A stretch of 64,000 nucleotides of DNA from Heterorhizobium halophytocola (GTDB lineage: Bacteria > Pseudomonadota > Alphaproteobacteria > Rhizobiales > Rhizobiaceae). The position numbers were made by a program, and so were the translations under genes. This document shows, in pieces, positions 9,459 to 18,209 of this stretch (the stretch's first letter is position 1; each line of letters begins with the position of its first letter). The notes under the pieces were generated by a model. The model saw only the letters and a program-made list of their open reading frames with translations, searched no databases and was not told where the DNA came from. The stretch is from contig NZ_JAGGJU010000011.1 of NCBI RefSeq assembly GCF_017873095.1, positions 182,417 through 246,416 of the forward strand, given 5' to 3'.

Positions 9459-9919
9459 AGCGTTGCCTCCTTCTTCTGCCCGGCGAGGTCCTGGACCGCC
9501 GCCTTGATTGCATTATAGGTGCCGCAACGACAGAGATTGATCATTGCAGCCGCGATGTCGTCTTCGGTCGGGTTCGGCGTCTGCTTCAGAAGCGCGGTGG
9601 CGGCCATGACCTGGCCGGACTGACAGTAACCGCATTGCGGCACCTGATGGTCGATCCACTTGGCGACAACGGCCTTGCCGACCTCGTCGTCCTCGATCGC
9701 CTCGATTGTGGTGATCTTGGCGCCCTCGACACTATCGAGCGGGGTGACGCAGGAACGTACGATCTCCCCGTTGACGAGCACCGAACAGGCCCCGCACTGG
9801 GCAAGGCCGCAGCCGTATTTGGTTCCGGTCATCCCGAGTTCATCGCGAATGACCCACAGGAGCGGCGTGTCGCCGTCCGACGAGACATCATAGCTCTGGT
9901 CGTTGATCTGAAGTTTCAT
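9455..9919 (-). CDS. (2Fe-2S)-binding subunit of the molybdenum hydroxylase
   Basis: The protein is 154 residues. The plant-type 2Fe-2S site is CGLAQCGAC with a later single Cys (SCVTPL), and the second 2Fe-2S site is CGYC...CRCG. This is the standard small subunit that carries electrons from the molybdenum centre. It has no Tat signal of its own, so it is probably exported together with the large subunit. It is the first gene of the operon. Upstream, GTATTC (10019-10024) and GAATAC (10042-10047) form an inverted pair that could be an operator, but this is weak. Confidence 0.93.
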   Translation of the reverse strand: MKLQINDQSYDVSSDGDTPLLWVIRDELGMTGTKYGCGLAQCGACSVLVNGEIVRSCVTPLDSVEGAKITTIEAIEDDEVGKAVVAKWIDHQVPQCGYCQSGQVMAATALLKQTPNPTEDDIAAAMINLCRCGTYNAIKAAVQDLAGQKKEATL

Positions 9920-11092
9920 GGCTCTTCCCCAAGTTTGAATATGGCGGCTGGCGAGCGGCGGGCGGACTGGTTTCAGTCTGCCCGAAGCGGTGCCGCGAAG
10001 CGTGCTGAAACGAGATAGGTATTCCGCATAGCAATTTCACCGAATACATTATCTGGTGCGAAGACAGGCGTCCAGCACGATTGGCCGCCGGTTGAGACAG
10101 CGCGAGCGCGGTACGGCCCTGTTTAACAAATTAGGCCGCTCGACGAGGATTTCAAAGCGCGTGGCGCATTTTGCCGTGGCGAAAAAACTATCATTTGACG
10201 CGGCAGCAAGAGACGATCTCGACAGCACGAGCATCCGCCATCATCGCCCGCGGCATCCGGAGGCCGAACCGGTCGGCACCGCCCCGCGGCACTTGGCAAA
10301 TGCTCAACGCCAGCCCCCGTTTTGCACCCAGAGGATATAGAAATGCACCCGGTGACATCCGGCGTTTGAACTTCCGATATTCCCGGCATGATATCGTGGG
10401 CCGGCAGATGCCGCACGGGAATGCAGGGAAATGAAACGTGAAACTGACAGCTATCGGGACAGAGCCGAGCGGGCCGAAAACACGGTTTCGGCCCGCTGCA
10501 TCCGTATCCACGCCAAGGCGGCAAATGCAGCATTGCCCGGCATTTTCGGCGGAATAAGGGCCATGAGAGCAAGAAAAGCCAACGGTTTTGACGCTCAGCA
10601 CAACGCTCAGCACAACGCTTACCCTTATCCTAACATAGGAGTGGGACGCGCCGGCGATGGGTGGCACCAGAAGGGGGATACGCGCATGGCCTCGAATGCA
10701 CATGGAAACAATGAGCAGCAGCGCGGCGTCAGGCCGCCCGGCAATGCCCGGGTTGAACCCTTTCGGCCCACCCCCGGTCGACACCGCCCAACCACCCATG
10801 CTGCCAAGACGTCGGCCTTGTCCGGCGTCTTCCTGCGCCGGCAACGCACGCGCCGGCATCTCGTGCTCATCGGGCTCGAGGGCCATATCCCCGACCGGTC
10901 GCCGCCGCGATAAACATCATGGCGCCTCTAGCAGAAGACCTGGGACGTATCCCGATGCGGCCGGCGCCAGCCACGAAATTTGAGCACCAAAACCGTCACC
11001 AGTGAAGGCCGCTTAAAAAAAACGACAGGTGAGACATGAACCTTTCGTCAGCAGCACGGCACCAATCACTGCAGATAGCAAAGTGAAACAGG
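9920..11092. other. Gene-poor interval between the hydroxylase operon and the ECF sigma gene
   Basis: Open frames exist here on both strands, but none has a recognisable domain, a convincing ribosome binding site or plausible composition. They are rich in Arg, Pro and Cys, as expected for shadow frames in G+C-rich DNA. The interval holds a perfect 12-base-pair stem-loop at 10468-10497 and two tandem copies of a 12-base unit (GCTCAGCACAAC) around 10593-10616. It must also contain the promoters of both flanking operons. Confidence 0.5.
10468..10497. promoter_or_regulatory. Perfect 12-bp stem-loop of unknown role
   Basis: AGCGGGCCGAAA (10468-10479) pairs with TTTCGGCCCGCT (10486-10497) across a six-base loop. 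There is no T-run on either side, so it is not a standard terminator. It may be a small-RNA or mRNA structure, or a protein-binding palindrome. Confidence 0.4.
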
Positions 11093-11758
11093 ATGCGAAT
11101 ACTTAAATCGATCCGACCATCCCTCAGGGGGTTGAAGCCACAAACCGAAGAAGCATTGCTGGCCGCAGTCGCCGAGGGGGACATGGTTGCCTTTGAAAAG
11201 ATCTACCACCGGTATTTTCCCAAGCTGATGCATTTTGCGCGTCGCATCGCGGGAAGCAGCGAAGCCGCCGAGGAAATCGCCAACGACACGCTCATGGTCG
11301 TCTGGCGCACGGCAGACCGCTTCGAGGGTCGCTCGAAACCCTCGTCCTGGATCTTCGGCATCGCATACCGGCTGTCGCTCAAGCAGCGACAGAGCCTCGG
11401 CCGCCGCAAGGGCGAGGTTGTGCTCGACGAAAACCTCGTCGACGACAACAGCGACACGGCCGATGCGGTCATGAGGCAGAAAGACCTCGACGGCGCTCTG
11501 CAGCAATTGACCCCCGAATTACGGGCGGTCGTTGAATTGACGTACTACAACGGCTACCTCTATACGGAGATAGCCGAAATCCTTGGGTGCCCTGTGGGCA
11601 CTGTGAAGACGCGGATGATGACGGCACGGCGACGCCTGCGGGCTATGCTGTCCGACGATCCGCAACTATTTTCGGAGAACGCAGTTGCATGGACACTCGG
11701 AGTTCAAGATCAAGAGACAGTCATGATGCCGTCTGGGAACTCATCCCGTGGTTCGTGA
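11093..11758 (+). CDS. ECF-type RNA polymerase sigma factor
   Basis: The protein is 221 residues. Region 2 lies at about 25-90 (YFPKLMHFARRI, then DTLMVVWRTADRFEG) and region 4 at about 145-195, ending in a helix-turn-helix (EIAEILGCPVGTVKTRMMTA). It lacks region 3, as ECF factors do. It overlaps the anti-sigma gene by 70 bases, a strong sign of co-translation. Its targets are unknown. The position just upstream of the T6SS locus makes that locus a possible target, but no matching promoter pair was found with confidence. Confidence 0.92.
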   Translation: MRILKSIRPSLRGLKPQTEEALLAAVAEGDMVAFEKIYHRYFPKLMHFARRIAGSSEAAEEIANDTLMVVWRTADRFEGRSKPSSWIFGIAYRLSLKQRQSLGRRKGEVVLDENLVDDNSDTADAVMRQKDLDGALQQLTPELRAVVELTYYNGYLYTEIAEILGCPVGTVKTRMMTARRRLRAMLSDDPQLFSENAVAWTLGVQDQETVMMPSGNSSRGS

Positions 11759-12324
11759 ATGGCTCTTTGCCCCCTGCAGAGAAAGAACTCGTGCGGCGTC
11801 ATATCGTGACCTGCGCGGAATGTGCTGCCGAAGTGGCGCGCCAGCACAAGGTTGCCAAGCACGTCGCCACCGCTGACCCTTTTGAACAGCCCCTGTCGCG
11901 CAGTTGGGAAAAACTACGCGCGCAGATCGAATCGGATGATCGCATCGCCAGACCGCAATTCCGCGCTCGGCGCCGGTTCGGTGGATATCGGGGCTCTTTC
12001 ACGCTGGCCGCCGCCAGCCTTGCGGCATGTCTCGTCGCCGTCGTCATGTTCGGCCCGGCAGACCACAATTTCCGCACGCTGACCAGCAGTATCCCGGAAG
12101 ACCTCCACACCGTCAAATTCCAGACCAAGCCCGGTATTGGTGTCGATGAGATCAAGGCTATTCTGACCAGGCACGGCCTGTCTCTCGTCTCCGGCCCGTC
12201 GGAAACCGGCGTCTACACCGCAAAATCCATCTCCGAGGCTGACGCGGCAAATCTTCAGACCGTATCGCAGGCGCTCATGGAAACCCCGGAAATCCTCTTC
12301 GCGGCACCGGACGAGCAGCAGTGA
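11689..12324 (+). CDS. Transmembrane zinc-finger anti-sigma factor with a periplasmic C-terminal domain
   Basis: The protein is 211 residues starting MDTRSSRSRD. Residues about 34-45 carry the ZAS zinc motif HIVTCAEC (His-x3-Cys-x2-Cys), which holds the sigma factor. A single membrane segment (about residues 105-122, TLAAASLAACLVAVVMFG) puts the last 85 residues outside the membrane. That tail (VKFQTKPGIGVDEIKAIL...GVYTAKS...) has the rhythm of a subtilase propeptide or I9-like domain and ends next to a subtilase gene. The ATG at 11689 is chosen because upstream residues have no family match. The TGA overlaps the GTG of the protease. Control of the sigma factor by cleavage of this tail is an inference. 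Confidence 0.85.
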   Translation: MDTRSSRSRDSHDAVWELIPWFVNGSLPPAEKELVRRHIVTCAECAAEVARQHKVAKHVATADPFEQPLSRSWEKLRAQIESDDRIARPQFRARRRFGGYRGSFTLAAASLAACLVAVVMFGPADHNFRTLTSSIPEDLHTVKFQTKPGIGVDEIKAILTRHGLSLVSGPSETGVYTAKSISEADAANLQTVSQALMETPEILFAAPDEQQ

Positions 12325-13493
12325 TCCGCGCGGTCGCTTTCCTCCTCTGTCTGGCGCTCGCCTCTGCCCTGTCCACCGGGGCCAAGGCGCAGACGCCACC
12401 GCCGCGCCCGGTGCCGGCCAATACGCTGCCGGCCCGAACGCACCTGATCCTGACGGTGCCGCTCGCGAACGCGCAGACGCTTGCGGCCACCGCAGCGGCG
12501 ATCACCAACGACTTCGGCGTGACGCTGTCCGCCGAATGGCCGCTCCAGTCGATCTCGGTCCACTGCTTCGTGGTGGAGGTCGGCCGGCAGACGGACATCG
12601 ACGCTCTGGTGCAGCGGATGCGGGCCGATGCCCGGATCCGCACCGTTCAGCGGATGCAGGACTTCAACACCTTCGCCAGCAGCAAGTCGGCCCGGCATTT
12701 TCCGGTCCAGCAGGCCCTGGTCCAGCTGAACGCGGTCGCGGCCCAGCGCATCTCCAAAGGAGCCAACGTCAAGGTCGCCATTGTCGATTCCGCCATTGAC
12801 GGCACCCACCCCGATCTCTCCGGTCGCGTGGAAGCGCTGCGCGATTTCGTCGATGACGACCGCCAGGGCAAGGGCGAGGCGCATGGCACGGCCATTGCCG
12901 GGATCATCGGTGCCGATGCCACGAACGCGACCGGTATGGTCGGCGTGGCGCCGGATGCCGAACTGGTCGGCCTCAGGGCCTGCTGGCAGGCCAAGGGCAA
13001 GGCCGGGCATTGCAACAGTTTTTCGCTCGCACGCGCGCTGAACTTCGCCATCCTCAACCATTTCGACGTGATCAATATGAGCCTTGGCGGCCCACCGGAC
13101 CTGCTGCTGGGCGAACTCATTCATGCCGCGATCGACAGCGGTGCCGTTGTCGTTGCGGCCTGGGGCGAAGGCGACAAGGCTGCCTTTCCCGCCTCTGTGC
13201 CGGGCGTCATCGCCGCCGGCCGCTCGGCAGACACGGCAATCCCCGCTCCATCGGTCGACGTGCTGAGCACGGCTCCGCACAACCACTACAACTATGTTTC
13301 GGGCTCATCGGTCGCAGCCGCTCATGTATCGGGCGTTGTTGCCCTGCTGCTGGCGGCCCATCCTGGCCTGCATGCGAACGATGTTGCGAAGACCCTCCAT
13401 GCCGCCGTCGAGGCCCGTCACGGCAAGCCGATGCTCGATGCCTGCCAGGCACTCGACGCGGTGGTCGACAAGCCCTTCAGCTGCACGCAGTGA
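12321..13493 (+). CDS. Exported S8 family serine peptidase (subtilase)
   Basis: This 390-residue protein has a signal peptide (residues 1-24, ending GAKAQ) and an N-terminal propeptide-like region to about residue 115. The subtilase triad follows: Asp in VDSAIDGTHPDL (near 155), His in GEAHGTAIAGI (near 192) and Ser in SGSSVAAAHVSG (near 330). The GTG start (12321) overlaps the stop of the anti-sigma gene by four bases. It is probably periplasmic or secreted. Being coupled to the sigma/anti-sigma pair, it may cleave the anti-sigma factor or be the output of the circuit; sequence alone cannot decide. Confidence 0.88.
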   Translation: MIRAVAFLLCLALASALSTGAKAQTPPPRPVPANTLPARTHLILTVPLANAQTLAATAAAITNDFGVTLSAEWPLQSISVHCFVVEVGRQTDIDALVQRMRADARIRTVQRMQDFNTFASSKSARHFPVQQALVQLNAVAAQRISKGANVKVAIVDSAIDGTHPDLSGRVEALRDFVDDDRQGKGEAHGTAIAGIIGADATNATGMVGVAPDAELVGLRACWQAKGKAGHCNSFSLARALNFAILNHFDVINMSLGGPPDLLLGELIHAAIDSGAVVVAAWGEGDKAAFPASVPGVIAAGRSADTAIPAPSVDVLSTAPHNHYNYVSGSSVAAAHVSGVVALLLAAHPGLHANDVAKTLHAAVEARHGKPMLDACQALDAVVDKPFSCTQ

Positions 13494-13768
13494 CCCTCAA
13501 GTGGCCACTTGAGACAACGTTCTCGTCTTAAATCCACAATATGACGTATCCACCTGTCTTGTAAGCGTTTTTAGCCATCAAGAGAGGCGCTCTTGCGCGC
13601 CGGATGCCCCACCTCACCGACACATCCTTTGCATCTGCCGCGGATTTTTTTCGCGGCCATGAACCTGATCGGCTCCTTTGGGAACCTACGGGGCAGAACG
13701 CATATCCGTTCGCCCCGTCCGGGCGGGCCCACGCCTTGGCAAATGGCGGAAAGACAAAAGGATCCTAG

Positions 13769-14752
13769 ATGACTGCGCGCCTCGTTTTCATGATCTTGGG
13801 ACTGATCCTCGGAGCACTGCCCGCCGCAGCGCAGCAGTTTGACCGGGTGGTCGCACTGGTGGTGTCGGTTGGTACCGGTGCCGCACGCGCCGACGCCGTC
13901 CAGACGCAGCTCCAGTTGATGGGCGTCGAGACGCTCCGATCGGTCGATCCCAACAATTCCGAACTGCGTTCGATCCTCACCCGCTTCGCCCGTGAGGCTG
14001 CCAATTCGCGCGCCACCGTCGTTTATATCGACGCACCGGCCGTGAATTTCGAAGGCCGCTCTTTCGTCCTCCCGGCCGGCGCCAAGCTCGACCGTTCGAC
14101 CGACATCTTCACCCAGGGCATCCCGATCAACGCCTTCTCCCGCTCGAGCGCCCAGGCGGAACAGGGCGGCGCCGTGGTGATGACAGCGGTGGATATCCGC
14201 AGCGAACTGGCGAGCGGACTGAGCGTGATGAAAAGCGCGCCCGAAGGCACGCCGGGCTCCGGCTCGGTCCTGGTCGCCGATGTCAGCGCCTTTGGCCCGG
14301 TCATCGCCAACCTCTCGGCCGCCGCAACCCAGCCGCAGGTCGAACTCGGGGCGCTGCTGCGCCGCCTGTCGGTGGTCGACAATGTGTCGATCTCCAGCTT
14401 TCCGGCCAACCCGATCAATCTGCGCGAACCGCCGCAGCAGGCTGAAGCGGCCCCGGCCCCTGTCGCCATCCCGCAGGCTGAGCCGCAGCCGGAGACAGCC
14501 TCCGAAGCGCCGGAGGCGGCCGCCGCACCCGCCGAAACGCCGGAAGAACTGACCCTTCTCGAGCAGCAGCTGTCGCGCGCCGCCAAGCGGGCTATCCAGC
14601 GCAAGCTGCGCGATCTCGGCTTCTACCAGGGCCTGGTCGATGGCGTGTTCGGACCGCAGACGCATGACGCCATCAAGGCGTTCCAGAAGGGTCGATCGGC
14701 TGAACCGACAGGCCTGCTGAACCGCAGGCAGTTGCTCGAGCTGAGCGCCTGA
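13769..14752 (+). CDS. Exported caspase-like protein, catalytically degenerate, with C-terminal peptidoglycan-binding domain
   Basis: The protein is 327 residues with a signal peptide (1-22, ending AAAQQ). Residues about 25-200 follow the fold pattern of caspase-family (C14) domains, but the usual active-site His (SGHG) position reads YIDAPAV and no Cys is visible in the whole protein, so it should be inactive. A Pro/Ala/Glu-rich linker follows. The last 65 residues are a peptidoglycan-binding type 1 domain (LRDLGFYQGLVDGVFGPQT). It begins the gene run leading into the T6SS operon. A structural cell-wall role or a sensor role is possible. Confidence 0.7.
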   Translation: MTARLVFMILGLILGALPAAAQQFDRVVALVVSVGTGAARADAVQTQLQLMGVETLRSVDPNNSELRSILTRFAREAANSRATVVYIDAPAVNFEGRSFVLPAGAKLDRSTDIFTQGIPINAFSRSSAQAEQGGAVVMTAVDIRSELASGLSVMKSAPEGTPGSGSVLVADVSAFGPVIANLSAAATQPQVELGALLRRLSVVDNVSISSFPANPINLREPPQQAEAAPAPVAIPQAEPQPETASEAPEAAAAPAETPEELTLLEQQLSRAAKRAIQRKLRDLGFYQGLVDGVFGPQTHDAIKAFQKGRSAEPTGLLNRRQLLELSA

Positions 14753-14821
14753 TCGCCGGACGGACGTCCCCCGCTCCCATTTCAACCGCGCAAGGAAGCG
14801 CGAAACCCAGGATCAAACCCG

Positions 14822-15694
14822 ATGGGCCTTCGCCTCAAATACAACATCGTTCTTCTCCTGACCTGCGTGCTGGGCATCGCTGCCGCATCGGCGATCTCCT
14901 ATTTCATCGTGCAGAAATCGGCCGTCAACGACATCCGGCAATCGATCAGCCTGATCCGGGCGAATGCCAATGCCATTCGCTCCTACACGCTCAACAGCGT
15001 CGGTCCGCTTCTGAATGACGACAGCGACATCCTCTTCCTGCCGGAAACCGTGACCGCATTCGCCACCCATACGGTGTTTGCCAATTTCCACGAGCAGTTT
15101 CCGGAATTCGGCTACAAGGAAGCTGTTCTCGACCCGACCAATCCGGCGGACCGCCCCGACAAGCTGGAGGCCTCGCTGATCGAGCAGTTGCGCGGCGACG
15201 CCTCGCTGAAGGAAGTGGCCTCCGTGGTCGAGAAGGACGGTGCGCGGTTTCTGACCGTCGCCTTCCCGATCACCATTACGCAGGAGGGCTGCCTCCACTG
15301 CCATTCGACCCCTGAGGCCGCCCCGCCCGCGATGGTCGATCTCTACGGCACGAAGAACGGCTTCAACTGGCAGCTGGGCGAAACGGTCGGCGCGCAGGTC
15401 ATCTCGGCGCCCATGTCCATCGTCGACGAGCGCGCCAAGGAGACCGTCATCATCCTGATCGCCGGCCTGGCCCTGGTCTTCGTCTTCGTCTTCATCATGA
15501 CGAACCTGATGCTCGGCCGCATCGTGCTGCGCCCGGTTCGACGCATGTCTGATATGGCCGAGAAGGTCAGCATGGGTGATTTCTCCACCCCCGAATACAG
15601 CAAGCCCGGCAAGGACGAGATCAGCTCGCTCTCGGCCTCGTTCAACCGGGTCCGGCGCAGCCTCGAACGGGCGATGAGCATGATCGATGTCTGA
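14822..15694 (+). CDS. Membrane c-type heme sensor with Tll0287-like/DUF3365 domain and HAMP
   Basis: This 290-residue protein has a membrane segment at about 8-30, a periplasmic domain with one heme c motif (CLHCH near residue 159) of the Tll0287-like/DUF3365 type, a second membrane segment at about 208-232 (TVIILIAGLALVFVFVFIMT) and a cytoplasmic HAMP domain to the end. It has no kinase or cyclase domain of its own. It overlaps the following Ser/Thr kinase gene by eight bases, so the two are probably made together. A heme that senses redox state or a small gas and signals through HAMP to the kinase is a reasonable inference. Confidence 0.8.
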   Translation: MGLRLKYNIVLLLTCVLGIAAASAISYFIVQKSAVNDIRQSISLIRANANAIRSYTLNSVGPLLNDDSDILFLPETVTAFATHTVFANFHEQFPEFGYKEAVLDPTNPADRPDKLEASLIEQLRGDASLKEVASVVEKDGARFLTVAFPITITQEGCLHCHSTPEAAPPAMVDLYGTKNGFNWQLGETVGAQVISAPMSIVDERAKETVIILIAGLALVFVFVFIMTNLMLGRIVLRPVRRMSDMAEKVSMGDFSTPEYSKPGKDEISSLSASFNRVRRSLERAMSMIDV

Positions 15695-17048
15695 CGCAAC
15701 CGTCATCGCGCCCGGCGGCCCTCGCAGGTTTGTCGGCAAATACCGGATCGACGGGATTCTCGGCGAAGGGGCCATGGGCCGCGTCTATGCGGGCCAGGAC
15801 CCCGACATCGATCGACCCGTCGCGATCAAGACGATCCACCAGCACCTGATAGACGCAGCCGGCAGTCAGGAATGGCTGGACCGGTTCGGCCGCGAAGCCC
15901 GCGCCGCCGGCCGTGTGCTGCACCAGAACCTCGTGACCATCTTCGACTTCCTGCAGGAAGATGGCGTTCCCTATCTGGTGATGGAGCGCATCCGCTCGAT
16001 CACGCTCGAAGACCGCCGGGCATCGCCCGAACCGCTGCCGCTGGAGGAGGTGCATGCGATCATGTCGCAGATCCTCGCCGGCCTCGGATGCATTCATGCC
16101 GCCGGCATCGTGCACCGCGACATCAAGCCCGCCAACGTGATGCTGACCGATGACGGCACGGTCAAGCTGACCGACTTCGGAATTGCCCGACTGACCGCCA
16201 TGGAAGCGACCGGCGCCGGCATGGCCGGCACCCCTTCCTACATGGCGCCCGAACAGCTGATGGGCACCGAAGTCGATGCCCGCGCCGACATCTACGCCAC
16301 CGGCGTGGTGCTCTACGAACTGCTGACCGGGCAGAAGCCCTACAAGGGCGGCGGCGTCGAGGCGCTGTTCGAAGCGGTGCGCAATGGCCGGATGACCTGC
16401 CCGAGCGAGCTTGTCCCCACCCTGCCGCCGGCGCTGGACGACATCGTGCTGAAGGCGATGAATGTCGACCGGGAAAAGCGCTTTGCCGATGCCCGGGAGA
16501 TGCGCGAGGCGCTGGCGGCGGTGTTGCCGAGGGCGGACCACACGGGCCTCATCGACGTCGCCCCGGCGCCGCGCTCGGCAGTCGCACAGGGTGGCCCGAT
16601 GACGGCAACCATGCTCAGCCGGATGAGCGCCCAGACCCTCTACAAGATCGAGCAGCACCTCACCTCGAATATCGGGCCGATGGGCAAGATCATCGCCCGC
16701 CGTGCGGCAGCCAGCGCGACAAGCACCGAGGAAATGGTGGAGGCCGTGCTGCGCGAGTTCACCAATGAAGGCGAGCGCGAGAACATGCGCAAGATGATCG
16801 AGCGGGCGCTGTCCGATGTCTCGACCTCGGCATCCTCGACCCCGACCGCGTTTCCCGAAGACAGTCTGGCCGCCATCACCGACCTCCTGAAGCCGCAACT
16901 CGGACCGATTGCACGCGTGCTTGTCCGCCAGGTCGCGCGCAAGGCCTCCTCCCTCGACGACCTTGTCCGACAGGTTGCCGAAAACGTCACCGAAGGACCC
17001 GAGCGCGAGCGGTTCCTCAAGGCCGCCATGAGCGCTCTCAGCCGCTAG
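15687..17048 (+). CDS. ppkA: T6SS-linked serine/threonine protein kinase (PpkA type)
   Basis: This 453-residue protein has an intact eukaryotic-type kinase domain at residues about 12-275: glycine loop GEGAMGRV, lysine in VAIKTIH, catalytic loop HRDIKPANV, DFG, and an activation segment ending GTPSYMAPEQ. No membrane segment is seen. The C-terminal 150 residues contain two related helical units (around IEQHLTSNIGPMGKIIARR and LLKPQLGPIARVLVRQ), apparently an internal duplication. PpkA kinases phosphorylate FHA-domain partners to switch on T6SS assembly; a TagH (36441) and a PppA phosphatase (45572) are present in this locus. Confidence 0.88.
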   Translation: MSDATVIAPGGPRRFVGKYRIDGILGEGAMGRVYAGQDPDIDRPVAIKTIHQHLIDAAGSQEWLDRFGREARAAGRVLHQNLVTIFDFLQEDGVPYLVMERIRSITLEDRRASPEPLPLEEVHAIMSQILAGLGCIHAAGIVHRDIKPANVMLTDDGTVKLTDFGIARLTAMEATGAGMAGTPSYMAPEQLMGTEVDARADIYATGVVLYELLTGQKPYKGGGVEALFEAVRNGRMTCPSELVPTLPPALDDIVLKAMNVDREKRFADAREMREALAAVLPRADHTGLIDVAPAPRSAVAQGGPMTATMLSRMSAQTLYKIEQHLTSNIGPMGKIIARRAAASATSTEEMVEAVLREFTNEGERENMRKMIERALSDVSTSASSTPTAFPEDSLAAITDLLKPQLGPIARVLVRQVARKASSLDDLVRQVAENVTEGPERERFLKAAMSALSR

Positions 17049-17087
17049 CGGCCGCCTCTCGCGATAGCTCAATTGAAAGGATATGCG

Positions 17088-18137
17088 ATGATCAATCTGG
17101 ATGATCTGCTGAACAGCTTCGACGAGGATGCGCCGAGCGGTGCCGACCTCGAATACGATGCCGAATTCGTCGACCTGACCATCGCCAGCACGCCCGGCGA
17201 GGAACGCGTGGTCGGCGATTCCGTCATTCTGGCCGAGGAACCGGACTATCCGGCGGTGATCAAGGCCGCGACCGCCCTTCTTGGCCGCACCCGGGACCTC
17301 AGGATTGCGGTGATCCTCGCCAATGCCGCTCTCAAGAGCGAAGGCCTGCTCGCCTTCGAGGAAGTGCTGCTCTATATCCGCCGCTGCCTGGAGGAATACT
17401 GGGACAGCGTCCACCCGCAGCTCGATGCCGACGACGATGACGATCCGACCATGCGCGTCAACGCCATGCTCGGCCTGACCGACCGGGCGCTCGTGCTGGG
17501 CGCGCTGCGCACCGCGCCCTTGACCGAAAGCCGAACCTTCGGCCGCTTCGGCCTGCGCGACCTCCTGGTAGCGGAAGGGGAGCTCCCGGCTGGCGAAATG
17601 CAGAATGCGCCGACAGACCAGGTGGTCTCCGCCGCCTTCCAGGATACCGATCCTGCCCATCTTGAAGCGCTGGCCAGGTCGGTGGCCGCAAGCAGCGAGC
17701 ATGTGAAAGCGCTCTCGGCAGCCTTCGACGAGCGGATCGGCTCGCTCGGACCCGATTTCACCCCGCTGCGCAAGATGCTTTACGACATCAGTCGGCGGCT
17801 AGACCAGCATGTGGGTGCAGAGACGGGCGAAGTTGCCGGTGCGCTGTCGGACGACGACCGCCCGGCCGCCTCCGATGCATCCCCCGCCGCAGCCGCAACC
17901 GCTGCGGCGCGGCCGGCGGGCGTCGGTACGATCACCTCCCCGGACGACGTGAAAAAGGCAATCGACCGCATCGTCGAATATTACGCACGGCAGGAACCGT
18001 CCTCTCCGGTTCCGATCCTGCTGAAGCGCGCCCGCCGGCTCGTGTCGGCCGACTTCCTTGAAATCATGAAGGATATGGCCCCCCAGGGGGTCGAGAACGT
18101 CGCGCTCATCGGGGGCTTTGAAAACGATGACTCATGA
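17088..18137 (+). CDS. tssA: Type VI secretion protein TssA (ImpA)
   Basis: This 349-residue protein has the ImpA N-terminal domain (about residues 8-130; PSGADLEYDAEF near the start, then EEYWDSVHPQLDADDDDDP). An Ala/Pro-rich linker and a C-terminal helical region (AIDRIVEYYARQEPSSPVPILLKRA) follow. TssA helps the baseplate and sheath assemble. The ATG at 17088 is preferred over an upstream TTG because AAAGGA lies seven bases before it. Forty bases separate it from ppkA. Confidence 0.92.
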   Translation: MINLDDLLNSFDEDAPSGADLEYDAEFVDLTIASTPGEERVVGDSVILAEEPDYPAVIKAATALLGRTRDLRIAVILANAALKSEGLLAFEEVLLYIRRCLEEYWDSVHPQLDADDDDDPTMRVNAMLGLTDRALVLGALRTAPLTESRTFGRFGLRDLLVAEGELPAGEMQNAPTDQVVSAAFQDTDPAHLEALARSVAASSEHVKALSAAFDERIGSLGPDFTPLRKMLYDISRRLDQHVGAETGEVAGALSDDDRPAASDASPAAAATAAARPAGVGTITSPDDVKKAIDRIVEYYARQEPSSPVPILLKRARRLVSADFLEIMKDMAPQGVENVALIGGFENDDS

Positions 18138-18209
18138 ATTTTGCGGAACGCATGAACCTTTGCGCCCGAACCCGGCACTTAACCTCCAGACAAACACGGA
18201 AACCTGAAC

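Noticed and set aside
10191..10886. Open frame of 231 codons on the minus strand in the gap before the ECF sigma gene.
   Set aside because: Cys/Arg/Pro-rich, no ribosome binding site, no family pattern; judged to be chance.
13681..13710. GGAACC followed by CGTT, resembling a general-stress ECF promoter upstream of the caspase-like gene.
   Set aside because: The spacing is about 21 bases instead of the usual 16-17, so the match is not convincing.
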